Shown: positions 41,330 to 50,845, counted from the stretch's first letter. The stretch is 64,000 nucleotides of DNA from Lentilactobacillus curieae (GCF_000785105.2 NZ_CP018906.1:868001-932000), one strand, 5' to 3'. Notes: generated by a model from the sequence alone, not told the origin. Program-made: numbers and translations.

Positions 41330-42796
41330 ATGGAACGAAAAGATATTAATGGCAAGCCAATAAATATCCCAATGATGGTTTCTACACTGATTGTTGGGGT
41401 ATTTATTACGGTTTTGAACCAAACAATTCTAGCAACGGCATTTCCAACGTTGATGGATGAATTTAATATTTCGACTGCCACGGTGCAATGGTTAACAACC
41501 GGATTTATGATGGTTAACGGGATTATGATTCCGGTTTCCGCATTTTTAAGCGCCAAGGTGCCGACAAAGTGGTTATACATTACCGCTATGAGTACATTTT
41601 TGGTGGGGACGATTGTAGCGTTCGTAGCTGACAATTTTGCTCTACTTCTTGCAGGACGTCTGATTCAGGCCCTTGGTGTGGGTGTTACCATGCCATTGTT
41701 GCAGAACATCATGCTGACAATTTTTCCACCAGAAAAACGTGGTGCAGCGATGGGATACACTGGAATCGCTGTTGGGGTTGCACCAGCAATTGGCCCAACT
41801 CTTTCTGGATACATTATTGATAACTTTGGTTGGCGGATGCTATTTGGAATGTTGATTCCAATTATTATTATCGTTTTGATTCTCTCACTAGGATTTGTGA
41901 AAAACGTGTTACCGCTAAGCTCTCCTAAGCTAGACGTATTGTCTCTGATTGAATCTACAATCGGTTTCGGATCATTACTTTACGGTTTCTCCGAAGTTGG
42001 AAATAAGGGTTGGGGTAGCCCAGTTGTTCTTGGAACAATCTTAATTGGAATGATTTTTATTGTTATCTTTGGGATGCGTCAATTACACCTTGAACATCCA
42101 TTTGTTGAAATCAGAGTGTTTAAAAATAAGATTTTTTCACTTTCTACTGCCTTAGCCTCAATCGCTAACATGGCAATGGTTGGTGCCGGAATGATCATTC
42201 CATTGTACTTGCAAATTATTCATGGTAAGTCTGCATTTGAATCTGGACTGACACTGCTTCCAGGTGCATTGTTGATTGGAATCATGAGTCCGATTACTGG
42301 GGTTGTATTTGACCGAATTGGTGCCAAACGCCTCGCAATGCTTGGACTATTTATCATGATGGTGGCTACGGTACCATTTGCAACTATTACTCCAAATATG
42401 CCATCAATATTCATTACGGTGGTCTACGCAGCTCGGATGTTTGGAATTGCGATCGTGATGATGCCATTGACTACTAATGGTATGAATGCATTGAGACCGG
42501 AAATGATTCCGCACGGAACAGCAGCGAATAATACTGTTCGCCAGATTGCGTCATCCGTTACAACTGCCATCATGGTTTCCGTTCTAACAAACGTAACCAA
42601 TGCTTCAAAGCCTGGTAACGGTTTGATGAAAACAGATCCGTTGGCATTTAAACACGGATTTATTAATGCGACACTTAATGGTTATCACGCCGCCTTTTGG
42701 ATTGCCGTTGGTTTTAGTTTAGTTGGATGGGTCCTATCATTCATGCTAAACAAGAAACCAGTTCAAAGTCGCAAACTTGAAAAGAAGGGGGCGTAA
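41330..42796 (+). CDS. Drug:H+ antiporter, MFS DHA2 (14-segment) type
   Basis: 488 residues of the EmrB/QacA type. LNQTILATAFPTLMDEFN near residue 21 carries the DHA2 motif D1-like segment; GRLIQALGVGVTMPLLQNIML near 110 and GYTGIAVGVAPAIGPTLSGYI near 140 (motif C, GPxxGG-like) mark a proton antiporter. Ribosome site is weak (GGCAGG). Followed two bases later by a DUF4811 gene, a pairing I recall in other lactobacilli. Substrate unknown; drug efflux is the family expectation. Confidence 0.87.
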   Translation: MERKDINGKPINIPMMVSTLIVGVFITVLNQTILATAFPTLMDEFNISTATVQWLTTGFMMVNGIMIPVSAFLSAKVPTKWLYITAMSTFLVGTIVAFVADNFALLLAGRLIQALGVGVTMPLLQNIMLTIFPPEKRGAAMGYTGIAVGVAPAIGPTLSGYIIDNFGWRMLFGMLIPIIIIVLILSLGFVKNVLPLSSPKLDVLSLIESTIGFGSLLYGFSEVGNKGWGSPVVLGTILIGMIFIVIFGMRQLHLEHPFVEIRVFKNKIFSLSTALASIANMAMVGAGMIIPLYLQIIHGKSAFESGLTLLPGALLIGIMSPITGVVFDRIGAKRLAMLGLFIMMVATVPFATITPNMPSIFITVVYAARMFGIAIVMMPLTTNGMNALRPEMIPHGTAANNTVRQIASSVTTAIMVSVLTNVTNASKPGNGLMKTDPLAFKHGFINATLNGYHAAFWIAVGFSLVGWVLSFMLNKKPVQSRKLEKKGA

Positions 42797-42798
42797 AA

Positions 42799-43518
42799 AT
42801 GATTCTTTGGATATTAGGAATTAGTACTGTTTGCTTGTATTTATGTTTTGTTTTGATGTCTTCTTCCCTCATGCGATCGGCACTTGTGCTAGTTACGGGA
42901 TTTGTAATGCTTGGTTCACTTGTGGTAATTATCGATAACGATAATAATCACTTGGGTATGCGAAAAGTGGAAACCACCACTGAAAGACAGGTTTACACTG
43001 CTTCGCCAAGCAAACAATTGCCACTCATGCTTTATAAAAACATTGGTACTAGTGGGAAGCACAAGGTTTATATTTATAAATCAAACCCCAAAGCAAAAGC
43101 TACCCATACGAAAGCTGATTTTGCGGTAAATAACCAGATTAAGCAGGTTAGCGGTACCACAGCAAGTGTTCAAAAGCAGGTAACCACATGGCGTTACCGA
43201 AATTCATTCTATAAATTACTCTTTTCAAATAAAAACCAGGGAAAATTTGAAAAGGAAACTAATGTAATCAAGGTTCCCAAAACCTGGTATGTACTATCAA
43301 CGACCCAAGCTCAAAAATTAGCTAAGAGGGCAAAGGCACTGACAAAGATGTCCCCAGCCGATAAAGCTAAACAAAAAATGGTTGTTGAAAAACAAGTAAT
43401 GGCGGCTCGCAAAAAGAATCCGAAAATGAGCGCCCAGGAACAAGCTTCGTTGGTTCAAAAGATTACTGATCAAATGAAACAGCAAGCGGTTAAAAAACTA
43501 ATTGATGAAGTAAAATAA
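42799..43518 (+). CDS. DUF4811-type membrane-anchored protein
   Basis: 239 residues. Two hydrophobic helices at the start (about 1-20 and 24-48), then an extracellular or cytosolic domain (about 60-170) and a basic helical tail rich in Lys, Gln and Met (about 175-239). The layout and the position directly after an EmrB-type transporter (AAGGGGG, two-base gap) match DUF4811 as I remember it. Probably an accessory subunit or folding partner of the transporter; no activity is known to me. Confidence 0.65.
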   Translation: MILWILGISTVCLYLCFVLMSSSLMRSALVLVTGFVMLGSLVVIIDNDNNHLGMRKVETTTERQVYTASPSKQLPLMLYKNIGTSGKHKVYIYKSNPKAKATHTKADFAVNNQIKQVSGTTASVQKQVTTWRYRNSFYKLLFSNKNQGKFEKETNVIKVPKTWYVLSTTQAQKLAKRAKALTKMSPADKAKQKMVVEKQVMAARKKNPKMSAQEQASLVQKITDQMKQQAVKKLIDEVK

Positions 43519-43530
43519 ATTGTTTATAAA

Positions 43531-43563
43531 AAGCGCGTCAGTCTTGAGACTGATGCGCTTTTT
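43531..43563 (+). terminator. Terminator
   Basis: AAGCGCGTCAGTC (43531-43543) / GACTGATGCGCTT (43548-43560), then T. Confidence 0.88.
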
Positions 43564-43583
43564 GTAAACCAATGGTTGCTTTT
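43563..43583 (+). repeat. 21-base upstream motif, copy 2
   Basis: Differs from 37013-37033 at one position (C for T in TGTAAACC). Lies 51 bases before the TTG start of a 56-residue membrane protein. Confidence 0.7.
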
Positions 43584-43633
43584 CAAGCAGCAATTCATGT
43601 GGTATTTTAAAAATAAAACGGAGGTAATTCATC

Positions 43634-43804
43634 TTGAAACGACTTTATAGTTTTGGAATTATACTATACGTGCTAATTTTATTGGTATATTTAACTACAA
43701 ATTTCGATAATTTATCAGTTACGATTATCGGTGTTGGGTCAGCTATTTTTGGATTTTTGGTTTGCGCTTTAAAGCTACACACGATTAAAAGTAAAAAAAT
43801 CTAA
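43634..43804 (+). CDS. Small membrane protein, 56 residues, TTG start
   Basis: TTG at 43634 with CGGAGGT nine bases upstream; stop 43802-43804. Two hydrophobic helices (about 5-21 and 30-47) with a short polar turn and the basic tail KLHTIKSKKI. No family recognised. It shares the 21-base upstream motif with the membrane protein gene at 37089. Confidence 0.6.
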   Translation: MKRLYSFGIILYVLILLVYLTTNFDNLSVTIIGVGSAIFGFLVCALKLHTIKSKKI

Positions 43805-43964
43805 GGGATCTGATTGTGTGTTTGAAGAATCTAATAAAAGCTAGGCTTGTTAGTCTTAATTGCGCAATTGTATTTAATCTTTTACTCGTTCAATTCAATA
43901 ATGGGTGTAGTCTTATAGATAACAAGATTATAACTTCGTTGAATTTCAAAGGTGGGAGTATTAA

Positions 43965-44297
43965 ATGGACAATAAATTTAGTTCGCAATTAAATTTGCTT
44001 AGGAGACAGGCACACTTATCGCAAACCGATTTAGCCAACAAAGTTTTCGTTACCCGCCAATCAGTTTCAAAATGGGAGCGAGGAGATTCCGTTCCGGATT
44101 TAGACTCGTTAATTAAGCTGTCTGAGGTATTTAACGTAGATTTGAATGAATTGGTGTTCGGGATAAGTAACGTTCTGGGAGACGATACTGAAAAACTGAG
44201 TAATATTGAATTAATTCAGAGAGCCAAGGAATGGCTATCTGAATATTTGATAGTAATTGTTGTTTCTATAATTGTACTGGCTATTTTTTTCTTTTAA
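43965..44297 (+). CDS. XRE-type HTH protein with single membrane helix
   Basis: 110 residues. Helix-turn-helix HLSQTDLANKVFVTRQSVSKWERGDSVPDLDSL (about 17-49) like that of the two larger XRE-membrane proteins at 28.6 and 30.3 kb, and a C-terminal hydrophobic helix (about 93-110, LIVIVVSIIVLAIFFF). Ribosome site GGTGGGAG. A DNA-binding domain held at the membrane; target unknown. Confidence 0.8.
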   Translation: MDNKFSSQLNLLRRQAHLSQTDLANKVFVTRQSVSKWERGDSVPDLDSLIKLSEVFNVDLNELVFGISNVLGDDTEKLSNIELIQRAKEWLSEYLIVIVVSIIVLAIFFF

Positions 44298-44355
44298 AAA
44301 TTAATCGAAAACCTTTGGGGCGCTGCCACGGAATCTTTAATTCCTGCAGTGCTCC

Positions 44356-45252
44356 TTATTCTTTTAAAACGCCATCTGGATAGTGACCTTGGATAAATTC
44401 ATTAATTGTTTTGATCATTCTTTGAGTCGAAGGTGCCTTTGACTGGGTGGGAGTAGTTACCATCCCAATTGATCGGTAGAACTGTTCATCAAAGGGATAT
44501 ACTGCTACATTACCGCTAATTTTTTGCAGGGCGAGCTCGGGCAAAATCCCCCAGCCTAAACCAGCTTCGACCATCGCAATAATGGATTGGTCATCAATTG
44601 AAAATTGGATTGAATTTGGCTGGATATTATAGTGGTCAAGCGTTGCTTTAGTATCCAGGTCATAATCTCCTGGTTGGAGAATGAAAGTTCGGTCCTGCAT
44701 ATCGGCCTTAGTGACTGTTTGCTTATTTTTAGGAACAAATCCCTGTGGAGCAATGCAGTAGATTTCATCTTTGATTAGGTCATCAACAATCAGGTTTTCG
44801 GTGACTGGCAGTGCCGTAAACCCGATATCTAGAGTTCCGTTTTTAACTTCCTGCACGATTTGGTTAAACCCGTTTTGGTAAACCGAAATCTCAATCTCAG
44901 GATATTGGTGCTTAAATGATTGAATGATTGGTGGTAGCCAATTGATACAAACGGAGGAGAAGGCACCGATTCGAATCGAGCCTGAATTTAGTCCGTTAAT
45001 GTTGTCCGCTTCTTGTTCAAGCCGTTTTTGGCTATTTAAAATGTCTTGGATAATTGGTAAAATCTGTCTACCATTCTCGGTTAACTCCACTCCAGTTCGT
45101 GAACGATTGAACACAGGGAAGCCAAGCTCCGTTTCCAATTGATTGATGGAATGGCTAACTGCGGATGGGGTAACGTTTAATTTTAGAGATGCTTTGTAGA
45201 AAGTTCCTTCTGTGATAACAGTACTAAACACAAGGTAAGCGAATGGAAGCAT
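44356..45252 (-). CDS. LysR-family transcriptional regulator
   Basis: 298 residues. DNA-binding domain in the first 60 (TFYKASLKLNVTPSAVSHSINQLETELG), then an effector domain with IRIGAFSSV and a late AMVEAGLGWGILPE. The ATG at 45252 has AGAGGGA upstream. Divergent from an aminotransferase gene 111 bases away, so it most likely controls that gene; the effector is unknown, perhaps an amino or keto acid. Confidence 0.9.
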   Translation of the reverse strand: MLPFAYLVFSTVITEGTFYKASLKLNVTPSAVSHSINQLETELGFPVFNRSRTGVELTENGRQILPIIQDILNSQKRLEQEADNINGLNSGSIRIGAFSSVCINWLPPIIQSFKHQYPEIEISVYQNGFNQIVQEVKNGTLDIGFTALPVTENLIVDDLIKDEIYCIAPQGFVPKNKQTVTKADMQDRTFILQPGDYDLDTKATLDHYNIQPNSIQFSIDDQSIIAMVEAGLGWGILPELALQKISGNVAVYPFDEQFYRSIGMVTTPTQSKAPSTQRMIKTINEFIQGHYPDGVLKE

Positions 45253-45363
45253 AATGATCCCTCTAACATGAATTATTTTCAACTAAAAATGAGTACTTTG
45301 AATTTTACTAATCTTTGAGATAAGTATATCATAGTTTAAAATATCACAAACGAGGTGTAGGTT

Positions 45364-46587
45364 ATGAGAGAAGAACTATTTGCAGATCGAGTTCAACCAG
45401 ATACCCCTTCCAGATTGGAAGGATTGTTTCCACAGATGGATTTTGATGACGCGATTACGTTCACCGCGGGATCGCCAGCTGAAGATTTGTTTCCTAAGGA
45501 AGCAATGCAACAAGCGTACTTAGATGCAATCGCTGCGGAAGGCGCCCACACCTTCCAATACCACACGATTTCTGGGCCAGAAGAATTGCGTTCAAGGTTA
45601 GCGGTTCGGGCTCAACAAAAAATGGCCATTGAAGGCGTTGATGCAGATAACGTTATGTTAACAGCGGGTGGTCAACAAGGAATTGATCTAATTGCTAAAC
45701 TGATGCTTAATAAGGGTGACGGTTTAGTTGTTGAAGCCCCAACGTATGTTGGCGCTTTGTCATCATTTGATATGTACGAACCAACCTATTATGAAGTTCA
45801 GCTTGAATCCGACGGAATGGATGTTGACCAGCTGGAAGAAACTTTGAAGGCTCACAACAACATCAAGCTAGTTTATACAGTTGCTGATTTCCATAATCCT
45901 GGTGGCGTGACTATGTCAGTTGAAAAGCGGAAACGTTTAGTTGAATTGGCAAACGAATATGACTTTATGATTTTAGAAGATACTCCGTACCGTGATTTAC
46001 GCTATGTTGGTGAATCATTACCATCTATCAAACATTTTGATACTGAAGACCGAGTAATTTTCTTATCAAGTTTTTCAAAGATTTTGATGCCAACCCTTCG
46101 TTTAGGTTGGATGGTTGCTCCAAAAGCAGTAATTAAGCAACTTTATAAGCTTAAAGAAGCTGCTGACTTGGAAGTCCCAAACATTACGGCCTCAGCAGTT
46201 AACCAGTTTTTGGCTAAGAATGATTTGGACAAACACATTGAGGGATTAATCAAAGCCTATTCTGGCAAACGCCAAGCAATGTTTGATGCATTAGCCAAAG
46301 AAATGCCAGAGGGTGTGGAAGCAACTTGCCCAGAAGGTGGCTTCTTTACTTGGGTAACGGTTCCTGATTTTATTAACACAACGGATCTGTTGTACGACGT
46401 GGTTACACCTAAAGCTCACATTGCGTATGTTCCTTCTAAGAACTTCTATGCATTTAAAGACCATACAAATGGGATGAGAATTAATTTCACTGGTTTGACT
46501 CCTGATCAAATCGCTGATGGGATGCACAGACTTGGTGGCGTTTTAAAAGAAGAAATGAGTAAAGCATCACTGAAAACTGCACAATAA
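45364..46587 (+). CDS. Class I/II PLP aminotransferase
   Basis: 407 residues, aminotransferase fold I like 2-aminoadipate and aromatic/branched-chain aminotransferases and the catalytic part of MocR regulators, without a regulator domain. Seen are [11 protein letters not shown] near residue 60, [10 protein letters not shown] near 96, [11 protein letters not shown] near 177, the PLP lysine in [17 protein letters not shown] near 237. Ribosome site GAGGTG. Divergent LysR next to it. Amino donor unknown; aromatic or branched-chain residues are plausible. Confidence 0.85.
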   Translation: MREELFADRVQPDTPSRLEGLFPQMDFDDAITFTAGSPAEDLFPKEAMQQAYLDAIAAEGAHTFQYHTISGPEELRSRLAVRAQQKMAIEGVDADNVMLTAGGQQGIDLIAKLMLNKGDGLVVEAPTYVGALSSFDMYEPTYYEVQLESDGMDVDQLEETLKAHNNIKLVYTVADFHNPGGVTMSVEKRKRLVELANEYDFMILEDTPYRDLRYVGESLPSIKHFDTEDRVIFLSSFSKILMPTLRLGWMVAPKAVIKQLYKLKEAADLEVPNITASAVNQFLAKNDLDKHIEGLIKAYSGKRQAMFDALAKEMPEGVEATCPEGGFFTWVTVPDFINTTDLLYDVVTPKAHIAYVPSKNFYAFKDHTNGMRINFTGLTPDQIADGMHRLGGVLKEEMSKASLKTAQ

Positions 46588-46667
46588 ATAATCGAGAGAC
46601 ACGACTTGCGAGCGTGTCTTTTTTGTTTGAAAATAAGGACATAGAATTGCTTGAGGAGGGATTTGGC

Positions 46668-47168
46668 ATGGCAAGTTTATCCGTTATTCAGGGTGATATT
46701 ACTAAACTATCAGTTGATGCAATTGTAAATGCTGCAAACACCTCGCTTATGGGTGGGGGCGGAGTTGATGGGGCAATTCATCGTGCAGCAGGACCTCAAC
46801 TTGATGAGGCATGTAGGAAACTCAATGGGTGTCCGACCGGAGAAGCGAAGGTCACACCTGCATTTAACCTTGATGCAAAGATAATTATTCATACTCCGGG
46901 ACCAATCTGGCGAGGAGGCCAAAATAATGAACCCGAGCTACTAAAAGATTGTTACGTTAATAGTTTGAGACGGGCAGTTGAGAATGACTGTCAGACGGTG
47001 GCATTTCCATCCATTAGCACTGGTGTTTATGGGTATCCGCTCAGAGATGCTGCTAAAATTGCTACAGCGACGATTCAAGAATTTCCAAAGCAATTACGAG
47101 TTCAGATGGTTTGCTTTGATACGGTGACTTATAAGCAGTACCTTGAAGCCGTTACAAAACAGTCTTAA
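46668..47168 (+). CDS. Macrodomain protein, O-acetyl-ADP-ribose deacetylase type
   Basis: 166 residues, a single macrodomain of the YmdB type: [33 protein letters not shown] at the start, the ADP-ribose loop, GEAKVTPAF near residue 60, and [17 protein letters not shown] near 112. Hydrolyses O-acetyl-ADP-ribose or removes ADP-ribose from targets. Ribosome site GAGGAGGG. It lies 80 bases after the aminotransferase stop; no visible link to that gene. Confidence 0.9.
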   Translation: MASLSVIQGDITKLSVDAIVNAANTSLMGGGGVDGAIHRAAGPQLDEACRKLNGCPTGEAKVTPAFNLDAKIIIHTPGPIWRGGQNNEPELLKDCYVNSLRRAVENDCQTVAFPSISTGVYGYPLRDAAKIATATIQEFPKQLRVQMVCFDTVTYKQYLEAVTKQS

Positions 47169-47270
47169 AAGCGAGATCACGCAACTTGGTAGTGATTCCA
47201 ACCACGGTTGATATTTACCATTTACCGTTTCATAATGGGATTAGAATCATAAGTTAAGGAGATGGCTGGT

Positions 47271-47396
47271 ATGTGGTGTGGTGGCATGTACGGTTTCGGC
47301 GGTGGCGGATTTTTGTTTATGTTGCTTCAGTCGATAATTCCAATTGCGATTATCGCTGGTCTATTTTATGTAGGATATAAAGTGCTTTCTAAATAG
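47271..47396 (+). CDS. 41-residue Gly-rich membrane peptide
   Basis: ATG at 47271 with AAGGAG nine bases upstream. Reads MWCGGMYGFGGGGFLFMLLQ, then a hydrophobic helix (about 21-38) and VLSK. The Met/Cys/Gly-rich start resembles small membrane proteins linked to metals or stress, but I cannot name a family. Own terminator right after it. No other gene in the unit. Confidence 0.6.
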   Translation: MWCGGMYGFGGGGFLFMLLQSIIPIAIIAGLFYVGYKVLSK

Positions 47397-47414
47397 AAAA
47401 TGTGAATCTTATCA

Positions 47415-47455
47415 AAAACAAGCTACGATGTTTTTAACATCGTAGCTTGTTTTTT
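47415..47455. terminator. Terminator
   Basis: 18 perfect pairs (47415-47432 with 47436-47453) with T after and A before; shared with the convergent acetyltransferase gene. Confidence 0.9.
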
Positions 47456-47482
47456 AATGACGCCATTTTATGGCCATCACAA

Positions 47483-47890
47483 TTATTGCAACATAACAAA
47501 CGCAACGGTTTCCCCTTGATCTGCTGAAATAAATCCACACTTCTCGTAGAAGTGGCGAACATCGGGGGCTTCTTCGGTGAGCAATACCCGTTGACGGACA
47601 TTTGGATATGCACCAAGCATTCGCTTGATGAGCGCGGTCCCAATTCCCTGATTTTGGTAGTCAGGGGAGATTAAAATATCTTGGATGTAAAGTATCGAAA
47701 TCCCATCACCGACTGCACGTATCTGACCAACCAATTTGTCCTTATCCCAGGCTTGGAATACAGATAAAGAGTTCTGAACAGCAACGTACAGGTTCTGGGG
47801 GTTTTGAGTGTAGGCATACCATTCAACGCTGTCATATAGCTGTTTAAGTTCTGACACCATAGCAGTGTTTCCACGGCGAAATTGAATCAC
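47483..47890 (-). CDS. GNAT-family N-acetyltransferase
   Basis: 135 residues from a GTG at 47890 with TAGGAAG about nine bases upstream; a GTG at 47899 is too close to it. Acetyl-CoA-binding loop QNQGIGTALIKRML near residue 83, and the C-terminal HFYEKCGFISAD. VGQIRAVGD and IQDILISPDY form the central strands. Substrate unknown. It sits 23 bases downstream of the methionine-synthase-like gene and could be cotranscribed. Confidence 0.87.
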   Translation of the reverse strand: MIQFRRGNTAMVSELKQLYDSVEWYAYTQNPQNLYVAVQNSLSVFQAWDKDKLVGQIRAVGDGISILYIQDILISPDYQNQGIGTALIKRMLGAYPNVRQRVLLTEEAPDVRHFYEKCGFISADQGETVAFVMLQ

Positions 47891-47913
47891 AATTTTCACT
47901 TCCTAATCAGCTG

Positions 47914-49092
47914 TTACTTACCCCAAACATCTTCGGCAATTTCTTTAACTAAACTAAGCTTTGCCCATTGTTGTTCTTCAGTCAATTTGTTACCTTCCTC
48001 AGTGGATGCAAACCCGCACTGTGTTGATAGTGCCAGGTTTTCAAGTGGAACATGTCCAGCTGCTTCGTTGATTCGGTTGATAATTACTTGCTTATCTTCA
48101 AGTTCAGGAGATTTTGAGGTGATTAAACCTAGGACAATCCGTTTATTTTGGTTCCCGTTCCAGATGGTGTCTAGGGGTGAAAAGTCGCCGGCACGGTCGC
48201 TGTCATATTCTAGGAAGAGGCCATCGTAATTTAGCTGGCCGAGGTATCCAGCAACGTCATCATATCCGCCAGAGAAAAGGTAAGTTGATTTAAAGTTTCC
48301 TCGGCAAATGTGAGTAGTTACGGTTAAGTCATCTGGTAATCCTTCTAGAAGTTGATTGATAACGCGAACTGAATCTTCGGCAATTTTTACATAGTTTTCG
48401 TGTTCAGTTGGGTTATCCTCGGTTTCGTTTAATTTACTGATTAAAAATGCCCAGGTGGTATCGTCTAGTTGGATATATCGACAACCAAGTTCATAAAAAT
48501 GCTGAATTGTTTCATGATAGGCAGTTGCCAGATCGTCCAGATATTCATCCCAACTATCATAAAATTGGCTCCAGTTATCACTTCGATTATCACGGAAAAT
48601 CATTGTTGGTGATGGGATTGTTTGTTTTGGAGTAACGGCGCTAGCCAAGCTTTGGAGTTTGGAATCGGTGCCGTTCCCAGAAGCTTCTTGATCCACGACT
48701 TCTTTAACGAACTGGAAGTCTTTGAAGAAGGGATGGTCTGGGTTGAACCCAATTTTGCCGACAAGTTCGGCGTTGTCTGTTCGAGTTTTTGATCCGTGGA
48801 ACTTGTAGCTCTTGTGATAATCATAATGACCAACTCCTTTCAATCCCCATAAAAAGTCAAGATGCCACCAACTGCGGTTGTATTCGCCGTCAGTCACGTC
48901 TTTGAATCCTAATTCAATTTGTTTGTTGACGATGCGACGAGTTTCTTCGTGTTTAATGTTAATAAAGTCATTTTCATTGATGTCGTGGTTGCGATATTGT
49001 TCGACTGCCCGTTTTAATCTATCAAATCGTAGTAAACTACCAACAATGTCATAGCGGTTCGGAAACTTAGTTTGTGTACTGATTTCTGTCAT
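47914..49092 (-). CDS. Cobalamin-independent methionine synthase-like protein (YxjG/YxjH type)
   Basis: 392 residues, the MetE C-terminal catalytic barrel without the N-terminal half. Zinc and substrate segments seen are CRYIQLDDTTWAF near residue 187, VTTHICRGN near 247 and the late LSTQCGFAS with His-x-Cys...Cys. Bacillus YxjG/YxjH are thought to use small methyl donors for homocysteine. The ATG at 49092 has TGGAGGA upstream. A Met T-box leader on the same strand supports a methionine role. Confidence 0.88.
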   Translation of the reverse strand: MTEISTQTKFPNRYDIVGSLLRFDRLKRAVEQYRNHDINENDFINIKHEETRRIVNKQIELGFKDVTDGEYNRSWWHLDFLWGLKGVGHYDYHKSYKFHGSKTRTDNAELVGKIGFNPDHPFFKDFQFVKEVVDQEASGNGTDSKLQSLASAVTPKQTIPSPTMIFRDNRSDNWSQFYDSWDEYLDDLATAYHETIQHFYELGCRYIQLDDTTWAFLISKLNETEDNPTEHENYVKIAEDSVRVINQLLEGLPDDLTVTTHICRGNFKSTYLFSGGYDDVAGYLGQLNYDGLFLEYDSDRAGDFSPLDTIWNGNQNKRIVLGLITSKSPELEDKQVIINRINEAAGHVPLENLALSTQCGFASTEEGNKLTEEQQWAKLSLVKEIAEDVWGK

Positions 49093-49132
49093 AAAAAATT
49101 CCTCCATTTTTGATAATTTGCTAACGAAATAA

Positions 49133-49413
49133 AAAAAGCACTCGTCCCCAATAAGCGTACTTATACGCTTAAGGGACGAATGCTTCGTGTTACCACCCTA
49201 GTTCACACCACTTTCACAAGTGGTGCCTCATCGGTACCTGTTGATACCCGGGAAAGTAACGGTTCCTACCGATTATTCTGCGTGAACAGGATAATTACTT
49301 TAAGAGCTCATCTTCACCGGCGTCTCAATACCTGTTCTCAGCAATCAGGCTTTCTGTAAAAGATTGTGACGGCTACTCTTCTCTTTAGTCGTTAGCAAAT
49401 TAAATTTTAATTA
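49133..49413 (-). promoter_or_regulatory. T-box leader, methionine type
   Basis: T-box sequence TAGGGTGGTAACACGAAGC at 49200-49182, then a terminator formed by TCGTCCC and GGGGACGA with an inner AAGCGTA/TACGCTT, and seven T. In stem I the triplet inside the basal helix on the 3' side is ATG followed by A (49311-49308), the place of a Met specifier. Confidence 0.87.
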
Positions 49414-49442
49414 AAGATAGTCTCATTTAAAACGAATGTCAA
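49414..49442 (-). promoter_or_regulatory. Promoter of the Met T-box unit
   Basis: TTGACA (49442-49437), 17-base spacer, TATCTT (49419-49414). Confidence 0.8.
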
Positions 49443-49547
49443 CCCTATTTATTAAAAATATTTACGCTTTCATTCGTTGTAATTGTCAGAAGAGCTGATT
49501 TGATAGGGTTTGTTTAAAAAAAGCAAGGCTGCTGTTGCAAACCTTGC

Positions 49548-49904
49548 CTATACTCGTCTACCGACGATAATGAATTTTATAAACATTGATAGTATGGTAA
49601 TCACCGCAAACACTGTTACCCAAATGTCTAAGTTTACGGCGAGCGTCAAGTCGTATGTTATCAGGTTTAAAATGGCAATCAATCCCAGTGCAACTGCAAT
49701 CCATCTAACACCGTTCAGTAGCATCATTAACCCCATCACAATTTCAGCAACTCCAGAAACTATCCATGAATATAGTTGGTATTCGCTGGCATTATCAATA
49801 ATTGTGGGATTTTGGTTCATGTAGCCCTCTAGTAAAACTACGATACCCAATGCAATTAGAACAATGCAGGTACCATATTTTAAAGTAACCTTCGTCTTCT
49901 CCAT
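49548..49904 (-). CDS. Four-helix membrane protein, unknown
   Basis: 118 residues from the ATG at 49904 (GGGAGATG upstream). Four hydrophobic segments (about 8-27, 44-63, 66-84, 92-112). No charged motif or catalytic signature. The even spacing suggests a small channel-like or DoxX-like fold, but I do not recognise the family. It stands alone between a T-box unit and the acetoin reductase gene. Confidence 0.7.
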   Translation of the reverse strand: MEKTKVTLKYGTCIVLIALGIVVLLEGYMNQNPTIIDNASEYQLYSWIVSGVAEIVMGLMMLLNGVRWIAVALGLIAILNLITYDLTLAVNLDIWVTVFAVITILSMFIKFIIVGRRV

Positions 49905-50036
49905 GAATCCATCTCCCAACTTTGATTAAATCAGTCCTTACATAATATTCTGACATGGCTAGAAAATAAATCAATGGCAAATTTCAAATTAAAAAAGCCG
50001 GCAAATAGCCGACTTCTTAGGAAAAACATTGTATTT

Positions 50037-50810
50037 TTATACGTACTTGATCCCGCCATCTACCATGATAGCTTGTCCTGTGATGTAGTCAGCTTTGTCA
50101 CTAGCTAAGAATGATACTAGGTTAGCAACGTCTGAAGGCTCTTCACCACGTCCTAAAGCGATTCCGGCGAGGTATTGCTTGAGAGATTCACCCTTTGGTA
50201 CGTTATGGATTTGTCCCATTTCTTCATCGATTTGATCCCACATTGGAGTAAGAACGATTCCTGGACAGTAGGCATTAACAGTAATTTTATCTTTAGCTAA
50301 TTCCTTAGCGGCTGCTTGGGTTAAACCACGAATAGCAAACTTAGTTGCTGAGTATACTCCAAGCAATTCGAAACCTTCGTGACCAGCAATTGAAGAAGCG
50401 TTGATGATCTTACCAGGAGTGCCTTGCTTTTTAAACTGTTCTGCAGCAGCTTGGATACCGTAAATGGTTCCCTTAACGTTAATATCCATAAGAGAATCAA
50501 TGTGTGCTTGGTCTGTATTACATAGTTGAGCAACGTGGGCAATTCCTGCGTTGTTTACGTAAACATCAAGGTGACCAAGTTTGTCTGCAACTTCCTTAAC
50601 TCCAGCAAAAACTTCATCGCGAACTGAAACGTCAGTCTTTAAGGCAATAGCTTTGCCACCATTTTCGTTGATGCTATCGGCAACTTTTTGAACTTTATCC
50701 AAATGACGACCTGAGAGGGCGACTTGGAAACCGTCGTTAGCAAGCTGACGGGCAATTCCTTCACCGATTCCTTGACCGGCACCAGTAATAAGAGCAACTT
50801 TTTCTGTCAT
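50037..50810 (-). CDS. butA: Acetoin/diacetyl reductase, short-chain dehydrogenase
   Basis: Reduces diacetyl to acetoin and possibly acetoin to 2,3-butanediol with NADH. 257 residues: [20 protein letters not shown] (4-23), NNAGIA near residue 87, the catalytic Ser in [23 protein letters not shown] with Tyr-x-x-x-Lys, and the family-specific [17 protein letters not shown] near 185. That last segment marks the butA branch. The ATG at 50810 has GGAGGAA upstream. A cre site lies between its -10 box and start, so glucose repression is expected. Confidence 0.9.
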   Translation of the reverse strand: MTEKVALITGAGQGIGEGIARQLANDGFQVALSGRHLDKVQKVADSINENGGKAIALKTDVSVRDEVFAGVKEVADKLGHLDVYVNNAGIAHVAQLCNTDQAHIDSLMDINVKGTIYGIQAAAEQFKKQGTPGKIINASSIAGHEGFELLGVYSATKFAIRGLTQAAAKELAKDKITVNAYCPGIVLTPMWDQIDEEMGQIHNVPKGESLKQYLAGIALGRGEEPSDVANLVSFLASDKADYITGQAIMVDGGIKYV

Positions 50811-50831
50811 GATATGTTTCCTCCATTTATG

Positions 50832-50845
50832 TGAAATCGTTAACA
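50832..50845. promoter_or_regulatory. cre site in the butA leader
   Basis: TGAAATCGTTAACA fits the consensus TGWAANCGNTNWCA fully. It lies 12 bases downstream of the butA -10 box, where CcpA would block transcription. Confidence 0.75.
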
